Positions 31,463 through 42,859 of a DNA stretch of 64,000 nucleotides are shown one piece after another. Origin of the DNA: Eukaryota sp. TZLM1-RC. Its lineage: Eukaryota > Metamonada: BaSk clade. How positions within the stretch are numbered: position 1 is the stretch's first letter; the number at the start of each line of letters is the position of its first letter. The stretch lies in assembly GCA_040285825.1 (NCBI GenBank), contig JAUPSS010000005.1, forward strand, positions 620,001-684,000, in the 5' to 3' direction. The translations under genes were made by a program, and so were the position numbers. The notes beneath the pieces are model-generated. The model was not told the DNA's origin. It ran no database searches and was given only the letters and a program-made list of their open reading frames with translations.

Positions 31463-32793
31463 TCAAACCACATTCATTCTTGCCAACAAAGCTTTTCTGA
31501 TACTGAAATTCTTGGCTACCCTTACCCCTCCCTCTTCTCTACTTCCCTTTTCTGAATGCTTCAACTGTGAACTTCTCTTTTCACCAAAAGACATTGGTAT
31601 CAGTCCTGGTGAAGAATTACTTCTATTCCTAAACTCCCTTCCTGAGAGTAGATCGGCCGACCTATTAACCTGATTACTGCCACGTGTGCTACCTGACTTC
31701 TTAAAACTGACAGGAACCCTGAAATTCTTGTGGAATGATTTCAACTCATCAATTATTTTCTGCTGTCGTTCTGCTTGTCGTGACTTCTTAAACTTGTCAA
31801 ACTCCACCTTAGTGTCATCTGGTAATTGAGGATTAACCACAGAACAATTGAGGGCTTCAATCTGTGAGGCAATGACGCTATTACGACGGCTACCAACGCT
31901 ATCCTTACGCAAAACAGTGTACTCTTCTGGTGTGAATCCTGGCTTTTGGTTTCCTGATTTCGTTCTAGGAAGTTCCTTGTCAGGTAGATGAGGAGAGGTG
32001 GGAGCAGACATTATGCCTGGGATTTGGTTATTCTTTTCCAAAACTCGAGGCCAATAGCTAGCAAAAGCACCTTCTTTGGGGACTGGAGTGGGAGACCTTC
32101 GTGCATTGGGATTGAGTGGAGAAGAAGTTCGTGATCGCGAGTTAGGGTTGGGGTTAGGGTTGGAGATAGGGCGGGCTGCAGAAAATTTGACTTCTTCATC
32201 AAGGTCATTGTCTGGGTTTGAGGGTTGAGATCTGTGGAACTTTCGCTTCTTCGTCTCTGTTTGTTTCATGTCCTTCTCCACAACAGCTGCCTCTTTTGCC
32301 CACTTCGTGTAATTGGGGTTCTGACGGTCAATTCTTGTGGTGTAATTTTCTTCCCTATAAGTGTTTTGAATTTTATTAGCAGCGAATTGGTTCCATCCTC
32401 GGGCTTGCTTGACGTCAAAGACCTTGGAGGCTTCTAAATCAGGATCAAGATCAGTATCTGGTTGCCATGGAGTGAGTTCACGCTCAGTGCCGTAGGAGAA
32501 TTGAGCAATTTGTTCGTCCGTGGCGAATTGGTTTGTGGAGATAGACTCTGCTGTTATTGAGGAAATGTTGGTGAAGGAAATAGTGTGGCGTTGGTCGAAA
32601 GAAGATGATATAGAGGCTCCTTGTACACATGTTAATGTTATGGTTTTCTGCTGGTCTAGAGGATGAATAGAGCCCAAGAATCCGCTATAGGTTTTTCTAT
32701 CTGTAGTTTTAACAGTGACTTTGTGTCCCTAGAGATGAGAAGGTAGTGAAAACGTACTATTAAAGTCAGTAGAACATGTCGGAGTGGGTTCAT
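31463..32793 (-). CDS. ATXN2: Ataxin-2 / Pbp1 homologue (Lsm + LsmAD)
   Basis: Exon 1 is 32793-32758 (12 codons), intron 32757-32729 (29 nt, GTACGTTT...CTCTAG), exon 2 is 32728-31463; product 433 aa. Splicing joins MNPLRHVLLTLI to GHKVTVKTTDRKTYSGFLGS, giving a complete ataxin-type Lsm domain (residues 1-60). The LsmAD domain follows (about 65-150): FATDEQIAQFSYGTEREL, WNQFAANK, EENYTTRID. The rest is low-complexity, Ser/Pro/Asn/Lys-rich, with NPNPNPN coded by TTAGGG-like DNA. No clear PAM2 motif was seen. Ataxin-2 proteins bind RNA and act in stress granules and mRNA stability. Start chosen because it completes the first Lsm helix. Confidence 0.88.
32142..32162. repeat. Telomere-like repeat inside ataxin-2 homologue
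   Basis: TTAGGGTTGGGGTTAGGGTT on the plus strand; encodes the Asn-Pro run on the minus strand. Confidence 0.85.
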
Positions 32794-32876
32794 CAGGTTA
32801 AGAGACTCCCAACAAGATATAAGGAGTTTGATTGTTTGATGAAAACCCGCCTAATTGCTTCTCCCTACCATTTCCA
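32794..32876. promoter_or_regulatory. 83-bp divergent (bidirectional) promoter region
   Basis: The start codons of the ataxin-2 homologue (minus) and the IQ pseudokinase (plus) are 83 bp apart, so both 5' leaders and promoters must share this interval or overlap coding sequence. It holds a GATATAAGG TATA-like motif near 32816. Inference from spacing only. Confidence 0.6.
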
Positions 32877-35100
32877 ATGAAGCTTGACAACTTACCACGA
32901 TTTGCGTCCGTTATTAATACTCCCCGCTCCTCAGCTACACCGTCTTTCTCTCGTCGCTCAAAAAAACGTCAACTTTCCGAGCTTTCCCAAAGACTCAGTC
33001 ATGAGGATACTGCAAGAGATAACTCTGTAGAACTGTCTGCTATCCGCAGCGCGGACGAACTTGTCATCGATCATAGTCGTGCCCTCAGTATAAAACGGTA
33101 TGTCCTCAACTTACACTAACATTAGTGGAGATCTTGCAATTATCCAAGGCGAAGTCTTTAGATGTACCCCTCGTGCCCCTCATCTCTCTCATATCCCCCT
33201 CGTCCTCAAGCGGTTGGACTGTGTTGATCGTCGTACTTATGACATGAAGGTCTATGAAGCCGATACCCTTGCCCGTTTCTCTGGCCATGCCAACATTGTC
33301 TCGCTCTACTCTTACTGGACCGAACCTTCCCAGTCCCCCTATGTCTTCAAGTCTCTCGTCATGCTCACCGAGGAAGGTATCCAAGGCGACGTAGACTCCA
33401 TGGTCGTCCGAAACCCCATCCGCCCATCGTCTACCCAAGTGCTGAAACTCTTGTGTGATCTATGCAAAGGTCTTATCGCCCTCCACAATTGTAACATTAT
33501 CCATGGTAAACTCAAACCTTCCCACATGTATCTCTCTGCTCGTGGTGCTATGCTAGGAGACTTTGGAAAGGGTGACTTGGACTGTGCTCGTGCTACTCAT
33601 CAGTTGTTTAGTAAGGTACTTATTGGTGATTCTATTCCTAAAGTATTAGTTTATTGGGCTCCTGAACTCCTCAAGTTAGAGAAATACGCTAAATCAGTTG
33701 ACATTTGGGCACTTGGTGTCTCCCTCTACCAAATCGTTACCGGAAGTCACCCCTTTAACACTGATGACGAAGCAGCGTTTAGAGATGACGTGTTGACAGC
33801 TAATGTGGATTTTTCTCGTCTCGAAGGGTTTAGCAGAGTTCGTACTATCATCGAAAATACTATCAGAGTTGAGCCTTCTGAACGTTGGACAGCACATGAA
33901 GTTTTGCATTTCTCCCAATATCCTTTTGCTGTTACAATTCAACGTGTATTTAGAGGTTTCCTTGTACGCCGCGAGTATAATAGAATTCGTAAATCAGCTG
34001 TGAAGATCCAATCTGTAATTAGAGGTTGGTTGGGATACACTAAGTTTTGGAGGGAAAGAGCAAGAATCCATGATGAAGCTGTTGTGAAGTTGCAAAAGGT
34101 TTCCCGTGGTTATGCCGTTCGCAAAGTCTATAAGCAGACCATTGAATGTGTTCGTAAGGTTCAGGCTAATATTCTCGCTCGCCAAACTCGCCGTGCTTTC
34201 CTTTCTTATCGCACCAAGGTTGTTTTGATTCAAAAAACCGTGCGTGGTTTTGTTAATCGTCGTTGGTTGCATAAGGTATGGACGAAGAAGGCCCAGTTGG
34301 AAGCCAGAATGACCAATATTGATCAATTGGTGAATAGTACGCGAACTGAGTTTTACGATCTCGCTCGTCTGTTCAAGGATGAGAAAGTTCCTCGTTGTTT
34401 GGAACATTTGGAGTCATTTGAAGCTTATGAGTTGTACATTACTGATAACAATATGGATGAAGTAGCTCTACCTACGCTTTGTTTGGCAGCTAAGAAAATT
34501 AAGCAATATGAGAGTGAAATGGAGGAAATGCAGAAGAAGTTGAGAGAATATGAGGAGAAGGAAAGACAGGAATGTGTTCAGAAACAAAAGTTGGAGAAGG
34601 AATTAGGTGAAAAGTATAATGAATTAGATCCAATGGTTGAGGAATTGAAACAGAATCTATGTAGAGTAGCCAAGATGTGTCAAACTGCAAGATTTATTTC
34701 TCTCTCCATCCAACACCCCTATGTTTATTCCAAATGGGATAGAGTGCATGAACCCTGGAATATTGTGGATAATGTTTTAGAGGATGATGAATCTGTATAT
34801 AGAACTTTATCTCCTGTACTAGATTTGACTTTGAATAATGGAAAAACTACATTTATCTCTGAAGTTCAGCTATTTGCAGGTGAATGTGGTCCTTCTAGAG
34901 TGGAAGTCTATGTAGCTCAAAATTTTGACGATTGGGAGTTTGTTGCTGAATTTGAATGTACAAGAGATGCTCTGCAGGTTTTTAAGTTGCCAGGAGAACA
35001 AGTTTGTCGCCATTTGAGAATTTCATGTCCTAACAACATTAGAGGGGGTAATATTGTTTCCGTTAGATATGTTAAGGCCAAGGGTAAGCTATTGGAGTAG
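32877..35100 (+). CDS. IQ-motif pseudokinase with C-terminal beta-sandwich-like domain
   Basis: Exon 1 is 32877-33097, intron 33098-33125 (28 nt, GTATGTCC...ACATTAG), exon 2 is 33126-35100; product 731 aa. Kinase-like domain at about 75-340: PLVLKRLD (VAIK lysine), IIHGKLKPSHMYL where HRDLKPEN is expected, LGDFGKGD (DFG), YWAPELL (APE) and VDIWALGVSLY. The HRD aspartate is replaced by Lys, so catalysis is doubtful. Four to five IQ motifs follow (AVTIQRVFRGFLVRREYNR and similar) that should bind calmodulin or light chains, then a coiled coil rich in Glu/Lys and a final domain of about 130 residues (HPYVYSKWDRV..., FISEVQLFAGECGPSRVEVY, RHLRISCPN) resembling a galactose-binding-like fold. Architecture unusual; partner and role unknown. 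Confidence 0.82.
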
Positions 35101-35723
35101 GTTTTAAGAAGTTGTATTATAGAATGTTTTTTAGTATTTTAATAAAGTATGTTACATTTATTGTGATTTTAATGAAGCGAACTAATTTTGGGGAACACAA
35201 GAGCGCTTATATGGTAAATGGTCATTTTATTACATTTTTAATTGAATTGTGCAGTTTTTTTAAACAAATGTTGTTCGATCGCTGATTACCGATCCTGACG
35301 ATTAGGTACCTTCATCAAAAATAACCACTTTTCAAGATTCTTTTTATAGTTTATTACTATTTGTTACAGAATCAATATGCTGGCTCCATATTCACGACAA
35401 CAATTTACCTCATCTACTGATTTGCTCAACAAGATTGATATTTGTTTATTTGGAATAAACGCAAGGATAAAGCCCACTATTGGTACAAACATTTTGGAAT
35501 AGTATTGATATTAATTTGTTAAAAACCCAACGCGTTTGTACTGTTACACAATTTCCTATTGATAACTCATAAACAGTTTTTCAAGTTGAAGTCATGTTTC
35601 TGAGGACATTGCATGATAAAGGACAATAATTCATTTTGTGTTGTGAATATGCATTGAAAGCAGAGGATCAATTTGTGAAATAATCCACCTCACCCCTCTA
35701 TTTTTGCATCTTCTACTGCACCA
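35101..35723. other. Intergenic upstream of eIF2-gamma
   Basis: About 620 bp. The pseudokinase 3' end has TTTAATAAAGTATG near 35138, a likely poly(A) signal. The rest is AT-rich with no supported gene. Confidence 0.5.
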
Positions 35724-37131
35724 ATGGAACTTTCGGAACTTCAAAAGCTTACTGCACTTAGTCCAGAAGTCATTTCTAATCAGGCTACCATAAATATCGG
35801 TACAATCGGACATGTTGCTCATGGAAAATCTACCGTTGTTAAGGCCATATCTGGCGTTCACACTGTTCGTTTCAAGAACGAAATCGAAAGAAACATCACA
35901 ATCAAACTTGGATATGCTAATGCAAAGCTCTTCCAATGCCCCAATTGCACAGACATTGCCAGATACCAATCTCTCGGAAGCAGTGCTCCCGCTAATTCCC
36001 CCTGTGCCGTCTGTAAAACCCCAATGAACCTTCTTCGCCATGTCTCTTTCGTAGATTGTCCTGGTATGTTTACTTCGCCTCCATATTCATTCTAGGTCAC
36101 GATATCCTCATGGCCACTATGCTCAATGGTGCTGCAGTCATGGACGCCGCTCTCCTGCTCATCGCCGCTAATGAACCCTGTCCTCAACCTCAAACCCAAG
36201 AACATCTAGCCGCTGTCCAGATCATGAAGCTTCACCACATCATCATTCTCCAAAACAAGATTGATTTGGTCAAAGAAGCCCAAGCTACAGAACATTATGA
36301 GCAAATTATAAAGTTCATCAAGTCCACCGTCGCTGATCGATCGCCAATTCTACCTGTCAGTGCCCAACTCAAGTACAACATTGACGTCATTGTGGATCTC
36401 TTGTGCAACTATATCCCAGTCCCGACCAGAAATCTCTCTGATCCTGCTAGATTGATTGTCATTCGTAGTTTTGATATTAACAAGCCAGGAACTAACATTA
36501 ATGAATTAACTGGAGGGGTTGCGGGAGGTTCTATTTTGCAAGGTATTTTAATTATTTATTTTCATTTATTTTAGGTATTCTTCGTCTTGGTGATAAAGTT
36601 GAAATCAGACCAGGTATTCCTGAACGTGATGAGGAGGGCAAAGTTAGATGCAAACCTATATTCACTCGTGTTACTTCGCTTTTTGCTGAGAAGAACTCTC
36701 TGCAATTTGCTGTTCCTGGCGGTTTAATTGGTGTTGGTACCTCTATGGACCCTTCTCTTTGCAGAGCAGACAGGTTAGTAGGGGGTGTTCTTGGTTTGGC
36801 AGGAACTCTACCAGGAGTATTCATTGAAATTGAGATTCATTATTATTTGCTTAAGCGTTTGTTGGGAGTAAAGGGGGGAGAGGAAGGAAAGACTGTTAAA
36901 GTTTCACCATTAATGGTTGATGAGATTTTGATGCTTAATATTGGTTCAACTTCAGCTGGTGGTACTGTGGTGTCTGTACCTTCAAAGGACCATGCTACTA
37001 TTATTTTGCAAAATCCTGTATGTACAGAGGCAGGGGCAAAGGTGGCATTGAGTAGGAGAATTGAGAAACATTGGAGGTTGATAGGATGGGCTGATATTGT
37101 AGGAGGGAGCCAGATTATGGATGGTGAATAG
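35724..37131 (+). CDS. EIF2S3: Translation initiation factor eIF2 gamma subunit
   Basis: Exons 35724-36063, 36096-36542 and 36575-37131; two 32-nt introns (GTATGTTT...TTCTAG and GTATTTTA...TTTTAG). Product 447 aa. G1 GHVAHGKST (residues 29-37), zinc knuckle CPNC...CAVC, G3 VDCPGHD (completed only by splicing), G4 NKID, and the gamma-specific [33 protein letters not shown] and [13 protein letters not shown]. Domain III ends near [10 protein letters not shown]. In other eukaryotes eIF2-gamma carries GTP and contacts Met-tRNAi in the ternary complex. Both introns lie in phase 1 and fall exactly inside conserved motifs, which fixes their borders. Confidence 0.98.
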
Positions 37132-37699
37132 AGGTTTATTGATTGTTTTTTGATGGTTATAAATTTAGTTTTTACTAGAATTTTTGGTTCAATGCAGCTA
37201 ATTACCAGTCGTTTCAGAATTAAAATGGCAATTGATTGTTAGAATTGTAGAAATGTAAAATTTTTGACCACTGATTCTTCAAGAAGTGGGTAGAGTAAAA
37301 GGCTAGATGTCAAAGTTTAGGATAACATGTGTCAATCAATTATTGTGCTAATCACTAATTATTTACACAATATTTCCGATATTCCTTCACAAGGCCCATG
37401 TGGGCTTCCAAGGTCAACTCTTGTTAATTCCAATCACCATCAGATATATTTCTGATTCAATAAACTGTTTAAATTTGTTGGAATCTGGACTCAAAACTTG
37501 TTCTTAAAGGCATTTTATTCATTGTTTAACAAAACCAACTATTGTGGACAAAAGTGATGTTACACATATTCGGCTAAGAGTCTTTTAAATCCTTTTTCTT
37601 TGAGCAAAGTGAATATTTCCAGTTCTGAAAGAAGTTTAAGACAATTCTAGAATTTCTGGTTTTTCGATTGACTTGAAAATTGCTTCAAAAAAACGATGA

Positions 37700-37885
37700 A
37701 AAAATTTTATGTCTCTTGCTGGTGGTCACGAATTGAATTCGCTATAATTAATAGATTACTTCGTTTTTTTATCGAATAAGAAAGGCAATGGTGAGAAAAC
37801 AAGTAGAAGAGGATTTTGTAGATGAAATATTGGTGGCATTAGTTCTGAATTTTTACTGTTGAAAATCAATAAAATTCTTTATTCA
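37700..37885 (+). mobile_element. LINE 3' end remnant
   Basis: Plus-strand codons for WSRIEFAIINRLLRFF, then a frameshifted VEEDFVDEILVAL, match the C-terminus of copies G and H. 5' part missing. Flanked downstream by a Fanzor tail. Confidence 0.75.
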
Positions 37886-37905
37886 TTTTTGGTAATTTTA
37901 CCTTT

Positions 37906-38238
37906 TTGAACCTCCCACAGATCGGCGACCGATCATCGACCTGCAAGGCTCATCATGCCTTGTCCACTCCAGCTAAATGTCCTGAAAAGGTTGGTATGTT
38001 TTTGAGAGTAACAAATCCCAGATTCTATAGAAGAGAAAAGAGTCCAGTTACTACATGTCATGGTTTATTAGCTTGTAATAGTGAGAGTTGCAAACTCAGT
38101 AACAAAGGCTCAACAAAGTTTTTCAATAGAAATAAGCTGGCTTGTCTGAATATGTTTGCAATCGCTGAAGCTAGAGTGAGTGATAATGAAAGGTCTCAAT
38201 ATATGAGTTTGTGTACACGAAATCCACACGAAATTTGA
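37906..38238 (+). pseudogene. Fanzor (TnpB-like) C-terminal remnant
   Basis: One open frame with a degenerate zinc-ribbon entry (DRSSTCKAHHA), VTNPRFYRREKSPVTTCHGL, LLACNSESC, and FFNRNKLACLNMFAIAE at the RuvC-III position (Asp replaced by Asn), then NERSQYMSL. Motif order equals the 16.5-kb copy (NPRPYRR, PTV, HG, C..C, WNRNVN, NERP). No start codon suits it and the N-terminus is missing. Ends 75 bp before the RING-MFS start. Confidence 0.72.
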
Positions 38239-38313
38239 TCCATTCCAACATTATTCGATTGATTTACGATTATCGATAAAACCATTCTGCTTAATTCTAC
38301 ACATTCACCACTG

Positions 38314-39994
38314 ATGTCCTATCTCAACTGTGATATATGCCTTGACACCATGAATTTACCCACTACACTCCCATGTGGACATAGTTTCTGCAGGGACACA
38401 TGCTTGAAGAAATGGATGAAAGTCAATTCCTCCTGTCCATCCTGCCGAGAAGCTATTCCCAGTGGTCCTTTTCGAGTCAACATTGCCCTCAAAGACGCAA
38501 TCGAGAGTTCAAATGGTTCTAATCCTTCTCCCCACAAGGGTAAAACCAACAATGTGAATCAGTCTGATACTGTTACTGATGTCTATGTTAAAATCAATGA
38601 TGACGAACCCAGTGCCCCACTCGTGATTGGAGGTCGGAACACATTAAGTGCTTCCGAAGATCGGACCAGCAGAAATTATGGTTCATTCAGAGGGAACACT
38701 GTTGATCCCACTACCAGAAGTTCTTCAACATCATTTCTTCCTTTGTTTATGGTATTCGTTTGTTTGGCCGGTATGTTTCCCTTCATTACTGATTTCAGGA
38801 ACAACCCTTGTACGTGGACATTTAAACTATGCACTTGGATTCTTGTCCAGTTATGACCAACATGATTATTCATATGATATCTACGTTTACCTGTTTGATG
38901 CTTTGGCGCTAGCATTAGTAACCTTTTCCGATCATTTCAATTTCAGAATAGGCAGGAGACGCCCAATTATTGCTTTTGCAGCCTTTTCTGCTATAATACC
39001 ACTCCTTACACTGGCTTTTCTCAAAATTGAATCTTCAACACTGGGATTACACTTATCTTGTATCTTGATGGGGTTATTTGGCCTCTCAATTATGCAGATG
39101 TTCACATTGGCGTTAATAGTTGATCTTTTCAACAGCAATGTTTACTCAGCTGCTGCGGTGATGGTCGTCCTACATTCTGTATTGGGGATTGTGGTCTTGC
39201 ATATCAATCACATGCTCTTTTCACCCGAGAGACTAATGCACAGTATTATCATCATATGTGTTTTTACTTTGACCACTGCTCTGACCCTTTTCTATGCAAA
39301 GGAGACTTATCGGTTTCTACCACTGGAAATCTTGCCCTGTGTTAAAACTTTGGGATTACAGTTACTGAAAGTCTTTTTCTCCATTTCTCCAAGAAGTAAT
39401 TTTGTCTCTGTTTGCAGAACTCGTTTTTTCACAATGCTATCCATTGGTGGCCTAGAACGTAGCTTTGTGGACCTGATGTTCTGGTTTGGCTTTGATTATC
39501 TCTTCTATACGAGAATTATAGTTGTTCTTGTTACAAAATTCATTCTTTGCTTATTATTTCTTTATTCTCCTCTTCGAGGTTACATTGGCAGAAAGGTACT
39601 ACGAGCTGGCCTTCTTTGTTTGGTTTTATCATTGATTGCATTCCTATTTATTACTCTTTTTGATGTTCAACATGTGGTTCTTTTATTTCTTTGCATTGTA
39701 GTATTTGCGGCTGGTGAGGTCGTCTATCTGGTTGCAGATACCACAGTTGCTTGTCACTCAGTGCCTGAAGAAACGAAAGGTGGGTTATTCTTGGGAATTT
39801 TTGTCTTTATATCACTAATTGCTACAAGATTATCTATCTTTTGGATAAGCAAGATTTCCAATCGATATGAATATGAAGATGAAGCTTCAACTTTTGGTGT
39901 TTCGTTGTTTTTCTCTATTCTAGCATTGTTGTGTTCTTTTGGAATATCAGGGTCTGATGAAGACTGGGTAACACCTCTTGGTTATCATTTCTAA
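38314..39994 (+). CDS. RING finger fused to MFS/SLC45-like transporter
   Basis: Exon 1 is 38314-38770, intron 38771-38798 (28 nt, GTATGTTT...TTTCAG), exon 2 is 38799-39994; product 550 aa. Residues 1-45 are a RING finger (CDICLDTM, CGHSFCRDTC, CPSC) closely like the other RING genes here. Residues 46-140 are a Ser/Asn-rich linker. From about 141 to the end there are 11-12 hydrophobic segments with SDHFNFRIGRRRPIIAF, the loop 2-3 motif of GPH/SLC45-type sugar transporters (GRRRP). The splice fuses FMVFVCLAG to TTLVRGHLNYALGF, completing the first membrane helix. The transporter part has no ATG before that helix in its own frame. Predicted: a membrane transporter-like protein with a cytosolic E3-ligase module. 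Substrate unknown. Confidence 0.82.
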
Positions 39995-40467
39995 CGTTTT
40001 TTCAATTGGATGTCAAGAATATGAAGAGCTAGTTAAAAGCTTATCCAAAGTAGGTGGTGTTCATTGTTTTTACTTTTATGACGTTTTTATTTATATTGTG
40101 GATGACCAACATTTCCAAACAAATCGTTGGAATATTTTCAAACAGTATTTCATTTTTCTCATGAGTTTGCTCCAAGAATGGTAGTCATCTAGGGTTCTGT
40201 AAAAACACATTTCATTTTCTGTTTACCTGAAAATTACAATTAAGCGCCTACACAGGACTGAAATGCCATAGCAAGACAATCGATTATTGACATAATTGCC
40301 AACAATCGAGTTATATATTTCCACAATTAATGATAATTCAAAATACTCAAATTATTGTTGAAACACCCAAAAGCTACAAAACAAAGAAGCAACTATCATT
40401 CATAAGGTGAATGTTCACTTCCGTCATTCAGTTAAAAATGTGATTGTGTTTTGAAGGAAGTTTAATA
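39995..40467. other. Intergenic
   Basis: About 470 bp after the RING-MFS gene. A plus-strand frame to 40184 has no recognisable features. No repeat noticed. Confidence 0.4.
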
Positions 40468-41323
40468 TCAATTGTTTAGTGTTTCTTTGATAAGTCCTTT
40501 TTGTCGATCAGATATGACAGTAATACCAGTCAAATCAAACACCTTCTTTAGCTCTTCTATAAACCATTTCCAACAATCATAATGTTCATTTTCAACTACT
40601 CCGAAAGCAAGAGGAAAAGTATTTCCAGCTGCATCTACTGTTGTGGCAACCAACAAAACACCAAGATATTGAGTCTTAATGTGACATCCATCCAATCGGT
40701 TTGGTGTATTCAAAGCCTTCAATAGAAGCTTCGAGAGAGAAACAACATCTATTACAATGTCCTTCTGCATTGAAGTTCACAAAAGCCACGCTTCCTGGCA
40801 TCTTTTTACATATAACAGAAAAGTAATACGGTAGGACTCTATAGGAAAATTCCCTGTCACGGTATAAGTAGTTTTGGGCAGCCCTTATTGTCCGTGCTGC
40901 AGATGTACCATTTTTGATGACGAAGCTAGATTTTTCCAACGCTTTGGGCGAAAACCGTCTCTCGCACCTGAAGTCTTCTGTTAAAATGTATGCAATGATC
41001 TTGGGTGGAAAATAGGTCTTCGGAGAGGCTACACATCCAGCTGCATGGGTGACCACTTTGGTAACTCACCAGACCTCAGAATATATTGGTGCCCTAGCTA
41101 TGATTTTGAACAGACATCCGGCATGTTGATGTAAGAAGTTCTGTAAATCCAATCTCGACTCAAACGTCTTATGTTCTGTTGCCATCAATGTTGCATCGTT
41201 CCTAAGACGTTTAAGATCAATGTTCATAGGAAATGTGGATTGTGTTGTGAATCTGTGAAAGTGTATGGATTTTGTTTTATCTTTGAAAAACGTGTGGATT
41301 TTGGAGTTTTCCCAAAAAATCAA
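40468..41323 (-). pseudogene. MULE-type (Mutator-like) transposase remnant
   Basis: Minus-strand frames give an N-terminal region (SRLDLQNFLHQHAGC, 41066-41323), a middle (YLYRDREFSYRVLPYYF ... SVAFVNFNAEGHC, 40676-41056) and, after a frameshift near 40730, the DDE core NRLDGCHIKTQYLGVLLVAT with the first Asp, FGVVENEHYDCWKWFIEEL, and ITVISDRQKGLI with the second Asp. The final Glu domain is missing and an in-frame stop separates the first two parts. Mutator-like elements are cut-and-paste DNA transposons; terminal inverted repeats were not found. Confidence 0.82.
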
Positions 41324-42859
41324 TTAATGAAAAAAAATTTATTTCTAAAATGATTATGTTTCGACAACACAGTCACGAAAAGTTTCACTCAAAGGTCGAT
41401 CTACTGGATATTGAATCCACCATGGAAAACAAGATAATTCGACTAAATAACTATTTTTGATCAGTTTCACACAAACGATTACACCATGTTCTATATGCTT
41501 GATTGGAGAGATGACGGACATCGAATAATTGTCAGGTTTGATCAACCGAACGAATTTCAAAGAAGGGAAGTTTTGCTCAGTGAAATTGGCAACATCTCTG
41601 CCATGAAAAATCAGTTCCTTTAAGTTTGGTAATTGAATTTCAAATTGGGATGCGGAAGTTGGTTCAACTTCCAATCTAACAATACATTGGGGTAAAAGAA
41701 TTTCTCCTTTTACTATTGCACGAGAAGATCCAAAACAAACCAATTCTTTTAATGATGTAAGATAGCTTAAATCAGAAACAAGTAGAACAGAATGTTTAAG
41801 TACCAACTTCACTAGTGAAGTGGGTAATTGTTCTATATTGAATGAACCATCAAGCTCAAGACATTTAAGATTTGATAAATGTGCAAGGTTTAAAAATGGC
41901 AGTCTATTGCAGTATGGAAGTGCCCGAAGCTTCACAACCTCAACATTTGGAAATAATGACAATAGTTCTACATCATAATCAACTTCATTATAGTAAACAT
42001 CGAGTTTTTGAATTCTAGTATTAATTACTTTGGGTCCTTTGAAATCAGTAGAGATACATAATTGCAAATCACAAATATTTTCATTTAAATTTAAATCGTG
42101 AGGATCTCTTAAAAATTCAAAACCATCAATCACTTGCTTAGCAAATTTGGCCACTTTCTTGCTAATACCGCTTTTGGTAAAGATCCTGACTTTTGCATAA
42201 GGAGATACACCAAACAAATTTTTCAAATATTGCAGATATTCAAAGTAAATTAATTTGATTAGACTAATGAACATGCTATGTAGAGGTTGATTTGGGAAAT
42301 GAAAACTGCCAAGTATCTCAGAACCAAATACTTTAACAGGTTGTGGTCGATCAATCAAATCACCTGTACCTAATTGACCTTTATTGTTCCTTCCCCAAAC
42401 CCAAACAGTGTTTTTGTTGTAGGCAAAAAGGAAGCCATCACTTACAGAAATACCTTCTACATTAGTGAAGGCTTCAATGCATGTCGGTGTCTTCCAAGAA
42501 TTGTTATAATCATCAGGGAATCTGTCTCATTCACCCCAAACAAAAACTTTGCCATTTCTATCAATGGCAGCACAAAAACGATTATGACCACTAATGGTAA
42601 CAATACTAGTGAAGCCTTCGACTGTTATGGGGGGAGTAAAACCCAACTTGTGAAATACTCAGTTCTCTCATAAAATTGAATATACGCCCACTGGGTAGGA
42701 TAGAGTTCCTCATCTAGGAAGACATCTTCTCGAACAGTGGTCCTATAGATCTTTGGGAATTTCCAAACATTACCATCAGCATCAATGATAAGCAAGCAAT
42801 CATGGAGCAAGACAAAAGAACCAGGAAAAGGTTGATGTGGTGAAAAATACTGTTTCACT

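Noticed and set aside
32877-35100. Myosin heavy chain fragment (because of IQ motifs)
   Set aside because: No motor-domain P-loop or switch motifs; the N-terminal domain has kinase subdomains instead.
39995-40184. Short plus-strand frame after the RING-MFS gene as a separate gene
   Set aside because: No family features, no ATG context evidence and no paralogue; likely 3' flanking sequence.
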